DNA of 64,000 nt. It comes from an uncultured Collinsella sp. GTDB lineage: Bacteria; Actinomycetota; Coriobacteriia; Coriobacteriales; Coriobacteriaceae. Positions 58,660 through 64,000 of the stretch are shown here, piece by piece. Position 1 is the first letter of the stretch. Each line of letters opens with the position of its first letter. The stretch spans positions 1 to 64,000 of the forward strand of contig CAKUGY010000006.1 of the NCBI GenBank assembly GCA_934654835.1. The letters are read 5' to 3'. The notes under the pieces were generated by a model. That model saw only the letters and a program-made list of their open reading frames with translations, made no database searches and had not been told where the DNA came from. The translations under genes and the position numbers were made by a program.

Positions 58660-59165
58660 GTGTATTGATCAGCAACGATGCCGAGCTCGATACGCTGCTC
58701 GAAGCCCCCGAGGTGGAGCGCATCTGCGAGGTTGTGCTTGCCGCCGAGGGCGTTGAGCGTGAGGTCGAGATCTCCCTTTCGTATGTCGATGAGGACGAGA
58801 TGCACGAGCTCAACCATGAGTGGCGCGGTATCGATCGCACGACCGACGTGCTCTCGTTTGAATGTGACTCGGCCTTTGACGAGGACATTCCCGCCGACGA
58901 GACGCTCGAGCTCGGCGATATTATCCTGGCCCCGCAGGTCATCGCCCGCCAGGCCCCCGGTTTTGGCAATAGCCCCGCCGATGAGTGCCGCCTGATGCTC
59001 GTGCACGGCATGCTGCATCTGCTGGGTTACGATCATATCGAGGACGACGAGGCCGAGGTCATGGAAGCTCGTGAGGACGCCATTCTGCGCGATCTGGCGC
59101 TCGAGCGCGGCGAGGACCCCAAGCTCGTCCATGTCGGCCCCATCACCAACCATGCCCACGACTAG
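58656..59165 (+). CDS. ybeY: Endoribonuclease YbeY
   Basis: Metal-dependent RNase for 16S rRNA 3' maturation and 70S quality control. The 169-residue protein carries the UPF0054 signature HGMLHLLGYDH near residue 115 and the earlier NHEWRGIDRTTDVLSF. Start TTG overlaps the phoH stop (TTGA), with AAAGGAG upstream. Coupled to its usual partner phoH. Confidence 0.95.
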   Translation: MSVLISNDAELDTLLEAPEVERICEVVLAAEGVEREVEISLSYVDEDEMHELNHEWRGIDRTTDVLSFECDSAFDEDIPADETLELGDIILAPQVIARQAPGFGNSPADECRLMLVHGMLHLLGYDHIEDDEAEVMEAREDAILRDLALERGEDPKLVHVGPITNHAHD

Positions 59166-59174
59166 GAGCCGCCC

Positions 59175-59552
59175 ATGATTCCCGGATCGAACAAGGACCA
59201 TCCGTCCTTTTTAAAGTCGTTCTCCTATGCCATGGAGGGCTTCGTCACGGCCGTCAAGACCGAGCGCAACATTAAGGTCATGCTCGTGGCGGGCGTGTGC
59301 ACCGTCATTGCCGGCTGCATTGTGGGGCTCGATATTGCCGAGTGGGGCACGATTATCATCTGCTGCGGGCTGGTGATTCACGGCGAGCTGTGCAACACCG
59401 CCATGGAGGCGATCGTCGACCTGGCGACCCAGGAGCTCCATCCGCTGGCTAAGCGTGCGAAGGATATCGCCGCCGCCTCCGTCTACGTTCTTTCCATCAC
59501 TGCCGCGATTGTGGGCCTGTTGGTATTTGCCCACGCGCTCGGTTTTATTTAG
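59175..59552 (+). CDS. dgkA: Diacylglycerol/undecaprenol kinase
   Basis: Small three-helix membrane kinase; Gram-positive members phosphorylate undecaprenol. The 125-residue protein has AMEGFVTAVKTERNIKVML and the active-site helix GELCNTAMEAIVDLATQE. Three hydrophobic segments are visible. ATG lies 9 bases after ybeY, in the conserved ybeY-dgkA-era order. Confidence 0.93.
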   Translation: MIPGSNKDHPSFLKSFSYAMEGFVTAVKTERNIKVMLVAGVCTVIAGCIVGLDIAEWGTIIICCGLVIHGELCNTAMEAIVDLATQELHPLAKRAKDIAAASVYVLSITAAIVGLLVFAHALGFI

Positions 59553-59564
59553 AAAGGGATTCCT

Positions 59565-60632
59565 ATGTCCGACAATATGCAGCCTGCCGATGAGATTCTG
59601 GACGATGAGTCCCTGGACGCGGTGGATGGCGAGGAGTTTGAGGAAGTCGAGGAGTTCGACCCGTTTGAGGGCATGAGCGATGAGGAGCTCGACGCCCTGT
59701 GCGAGGAGGATGATAGCCCGATGGGCTTTGGCGACGTGGAGCCCGGCTTCCGCAGCGGCTTCGTTGCGCTGGTCGGTCGCCCCAACGCCGGCAAGTCCAC
59801 GCTGCTCAACGCCTGCTACGGCAAGAAGGTCGCTATCACCTCGCCGGTGGCGCAGACGACTCGCCGCCGCATGCGAGCCGTCGTCAACCGCCGCGGCTAC
59901 CAGCTAGTCTTTGTTGATACCCCGGGTATTCACAAGCCCAAGGACGGCCTGGGTTCCGAGCTCAACAAGAGCGCGCTGTTTGAGCTCAACGACGTTGACG
60001 TCGTCGCGTTTTTGATCGATGCCACCAAGCCCATCGGCAGGGGAGACGCCTGGGTCGCCGAGCGTGTTAAGAGCGCCCGATGCAAGAAGGTTCTGGTGCT
60101 CACCAAGGCCGACGAGGCCGACCCTGCCCAAGTTATGGAGCAGCTCAAGGCCGCTCACGAGCTCATGGAATACGACGACGAGATCGTGACGTCGTCGGTC
60201 AAGAACTTTAACGTCGACGCCTTTATCGAGACCGTCGCGCACTTTTTGCCCGAGGGCCCGCGCTGGTTCCCCGAGGATATGGGCACCGACGCCTCCGACG
60301 AGACACTCGTTGCCGAGTTTGTGCGCGAGAAGGTCCTGCGCCGCACCCGCGATGAGATCCCGCACTCCGTGGGCGTGATTTGCGACGCGCTCGAGCAGAC
60401 CAAGAAGGTGCTGCGCGTGCACGCCACCATTTACGTCGAGCGCGAGGGCCAGAAGGGCATCATCATCGGCAAGGGCGGCGAGATGATCAAGCATATCGGT
60501 ATCGACGCCCGTCGCGATCTTGAGCGCATCTTTGGCACGCAGGTCTTCTTGGAGCTGGACGTAAAGGTCAAGACCGGCTGGCGCGATGACGAGGCCCAGA
60601 TTCGCCGCTTTGGCTACAACGCCGAGGACTAG
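59565..60632 (+). CDS. era: GTPase Era with acidic N-terminal extension
   Basis: Ribosome-assembly GTPase binding the 3' end of 16S rRNA. The G domain begins at about residue 64 (VALVGRPNAGKSTLLN), with DTPGIHKP and the LTKADE base motif. The C-terminal KH domain has YVEREGQKGIIIGKGGEMI. The first ~60 residues are very acidic (Asp/Glu-rich) and absent from standard ~300-residue Era, giving 355 residues. ATG has AAAGGGA upstream. Confidence 0.95.
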   Translation: MSDNMQPADEILDDESLDAVDGEEFEEVEEFDPFEGMSDEELDALCEEDDSPMGFGDVEPGFRSGFVALVGRPNAGKSTLLNACYGKKVAITSPVAQTTRRRMRAVVNRRGYQLVFVDTPGIHKPKDGLGSELNKSALFELNDVDVVAFLIDATKPIGRGDAWVAERVKSARCKKVLVLTKADEADPAQVMEQLKAAHELMEYDDEIVTSSVKNFNVDAFIETVAHFLPEGPRWFPEDMGTDASDETLVAEFVREKVLRRTRDEIPHSVGVICDALEQTKKVLRVHATIYVEREGQKGIIIGKGGEMIKHIGIDARRDLERIFGTQVFLELDVKVKTGWRDDEAQIRRFGYNAED

Positions 60633-60641
60633 TTTTCGTCA

Positions 60642-61391
60642 ATGGCAGGCTCTCGCACATATCGCACGAAGGTGCTCGTGCTCGACAAGACCAAGCTCAA
60701 AGAGACTGACCTGATTTTGACGATGCTCGACGAGCGGGGGCGGCAGGTGCGTGCCGTGGCGAAGGGCGCGCGCAAACCTGGCGGTCGCCTGGCGGCGCGC
60801 TGTGAGCTGTTCTGTACCGTCGATATGCTTCTGGCGCACGGTCGCTCGCTCGATGTGGTGTCGCAAGCTGAGCTCATGGAGGCACCGCTCGGCGCCGCGC
60901 CCGATTACGAGACGACCTGCGCCGCAAGTGCGATAGCCGAGGTCGCGCGCGTGTGCTCGTTCGAGGATGCCGAGGACCCGTTTACCTTTGCCATCACGCA
61001 GCGGGCGCTTGCCCTGGTGGGAAGTGGGCTCGACGCGGCGCATATGGACCTGCTCGTCGCGGCGTTTGTCTTTAAGCTGCTGTCGCACGTTGGCTACCGG
61101 CCCGATTTTTCGGCTTGCGTCTCGTGCGGCGATCCCATGCTGTCGTATTTTTCGGCTCAGGCGGGCGGGCTTCTGTGCGGATCGTGTGCCTCGAGCGTTC
61201 CGGGCGCCGAGCTGGTGTCGACCGGCGAGGTCGCGTGGCTGCGCGTCCTTATGTCCATGACCTTCGATGCGCTCATGGCCGAGAGGATCGATCCCCATAC
61301 CGCCGCCTTTTTGCTGGGACTTTCGCATGTGTGGGCGGCGACGCACACCGATCAGCGCCTCCGCGCGATGGAATTCATGTTGGGTCGGTGA
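60642..61391 (+). CDS. recO: DNA repair protein RecO
   Basis: Mediator of RecA loading at gaps. The 249-residue protein has an N-terminal OB fold (TKVLVLDKTKLKETDLILTM, then VRAVAKGARKP) and a zinc motif CVSCGDPM...LLCGSCAS. It starts 9 bases after era with a poorly spaced GAGGA, suggesting coupling to era translation. Confidence 0.92.
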   Translation: MAGSRTYRTKVLVLDKTKLKETDLILTMLDERGRQVRAVAKGARKPGGRLAARCELFCTVDMLLAHGRSLDVVSQAELMEAPLGAAPDYETTCAASAIAEVARVCSFEDAEDPFTFAITQRALALVGSGLDAAHMDLLVAAFVFKLLSHVGYRPDFSACVSCGDPMLSYFSAQAGGLLCGSCASSVPGAELVSTGEVAWLRVLMSMTFDALMAERIDPHTAAFLLGLSHVWAATHTDQRLRAMEFMLGR

Positions 61392-61493
61392 TGATGCGCA
61401 GGCGCGGGTTGCTTGTGGTAACATACCGACCTGTTGGTACCTCGACCTTGGATGCTCGCTCCACCGGCGGCTTCCCAGTCCGAGGCGAATAGC

Positions 61494-61509
61494 GTCGCCC
61501 GCGGGCGAC
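61494..61509 (+). other. Perfect palindrome in the rpsO leader
   Basis: GTCGCCCGCGGGCGAC, which folds as a very stable hairpin 20 bases before the rpsO ATG, just ahead of its ribosome binding site. It may serve translational control or be an RNase target. Confidence 0.4.
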
Positions 61510-61529
61510 AAGAAACGAAAGGTGAAACA

Positions 61530-61808
61530 ATGACTGTTTCCAAAGAGCGCAAGGCGGAGCTGACTGCCCAGTTCGGTAACACCCCGGTCGACACCGGCAA
61601 CCCCAAGGTCCAGGTCGCCATCCTGACCGAGCGCATCAAGGAGCTGACCGAGCACATGAAGTCCCACCAGAAGGACTTCCACACCCGTCGTGGCCTGCTC
61701 ATGCTCGTCGGCCGTCGTCGTCGTCTTCTCTCCTACATCAAGAAGAACGACATCGTCGAGTACCGTGAGCTCATCAAGGCTCTGGGCATCCGCGACAACA
61801 TCCAGTAA
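61530..61808 (+). CDS. rpsO: 30S ribosomal protein uS15
   Basis: Primary 16S rRNA-binding protein. ATG at 61530 is chosen because GAAAGG lies upstream and the S15 N-terminus follows. The 92-residue protein has TGNPKVQVAILTERIKELTEH, HKKDFHTRRGLL-type spacing (here HQKDFHTRRGLL) and RRRRLLSYIKK. Next to pnp as in most bacteria. Confidence 0.96.
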   Translation: MTVSKERKAELTAQFGNTPVDTGNPKVQVAILTERIKELTEHMKSHQKDFHTRRGLLMLVGRRRRLLSYIKKNDIVEYRELIKALGIRDNIQ

Positions 61809-61825
61809 CGGATTTGTACATGCTA

Positions 61826-61856
61826 AGAGCGTCCTGCGCAGCGGGGCGCTCTTTTT
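61826..61856 (+). terminator. Intrinsic terminator of rpsO
   Basis: AGAGCGTCC pairs with GGGCGCTCT (one G-U pair), followed by TTTTTG. Confidence 0.88.
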
Positions 61857-61923
61857 GTGTAAGGGCGTGAACAATCACGCTCTGAAGCGTGGCGGGGGCA
61901 GGGGGCCCGCGTCACATGAGAAG

Positions 61924-61946
61924 CCCGCAGGCAAGGGGCCTGTGGG
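61924..61946 (+). other. Leader hairpin before pnp
   Basis: CCCGCAGGC-AAGGG-GCCTGTGGG (one G-U pair), ending 5 bases before the AAAGGAGA ribosome binding site. It sits in a ~100-base leader with further GC-rich stems. In E. coli pnp is autoregulated via a leader stem cut by RNase III; a similar role here is only a guess. Confidence 0.4.
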
Positions 61947-61959
61947 GTAAAGGAGAACA

Positions 61960-64000
<2,041 letters not shown>

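Overview
This 64 kb window is a gene-dense, GC-rich chromosomal core region. It looks like a Coriobacteriia (Actinomycetota) genome, most likely Collinsella or a close relative. That placement rests on my recognition of gene content and order plus protein character: actinobacterial-type integration host factor (mIHF), separate GlyQ and GlyS glycyl-tRNA synthetase subunits, the pyruvate phosphate dikinase/PDRP pair, a large fermentative AdhE, and Firmicutes-like synteny. No search was run. I saw no rRNA, tRNA, CRISPR or prophage genes.

Layout. (1) 1-3.3 kb: obgE-nadD-yqeK-rsfS (ribosome maturation and NAD synthesis), then a terminator and dinB on the opposite strand. (2) 4.7-14.4 kb: rpsP-khpA-rimM-trmD-lepB, followed by glyQ-glyS-ppsR-ppdK. 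(3) 14.5-21.2 kb: rplS, rnhB, yraN-comM-dprA-trmFO-xerC; the xerC reading frame has no usable ATG/GTG/TTG start early enough. (4) 21.3-31.6 kb: rpsB-tsf, then pyrH-frr-uppS-cdsA-dxr-rseP-ispG-proS (translation, cell-wall lipid carrier, phospholipid and MEP isoprenoid genes). RseP carries an unusual inserted winged-helix-like segment. (5) 31.7-36.8 kb: the accessory part. Minus-strand adhE and a downstream APH-family kinase are followed by a RAYT transposase gene bracketed by ~50 bp inverted repeats (a REPtron-like element), then rpmB. (6) 37.0-42.5 kb: the pyrimidine operon pyrR-B-C-K-D-F behind an attenuator-like leader. (7) 42.6-45.1 kb: mihF-gmk-rpoZ-thiI. (8) 45.3-49.4 kb: comEA-comEC-holA. 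(9) 49.5-64.0 kb: rpsT, lepA-dusB-hemW, two DnaJ-family genes (the first with a hydrophobic membrane tail in place of the normal C-terminus), mtaB-phoH-ybeY-dgkA-era-recO, rpsO, and pnp, which runs off the window.

How it works together. Most genes serve ribosome biogenesis, tRNA modification, translation quality control and the start of envelope lipid synthesis, packed in short-gap or overlapping operons separated by clear intrinsic terminators. Competence genes (comM, dprA, comEA, comEC) suggest DNA uptake. adhE and ppdK point to fermentative carbon metabolism and share a CG-centred palindromic motif upstream. The best leads are the membrane-tailed DnaJ, the RseP insertion, the RAYT element, the xerC start anomaly, the apparently leaderless dinB with an SOS-box-like site, and the shared ppdK/adhE operator.
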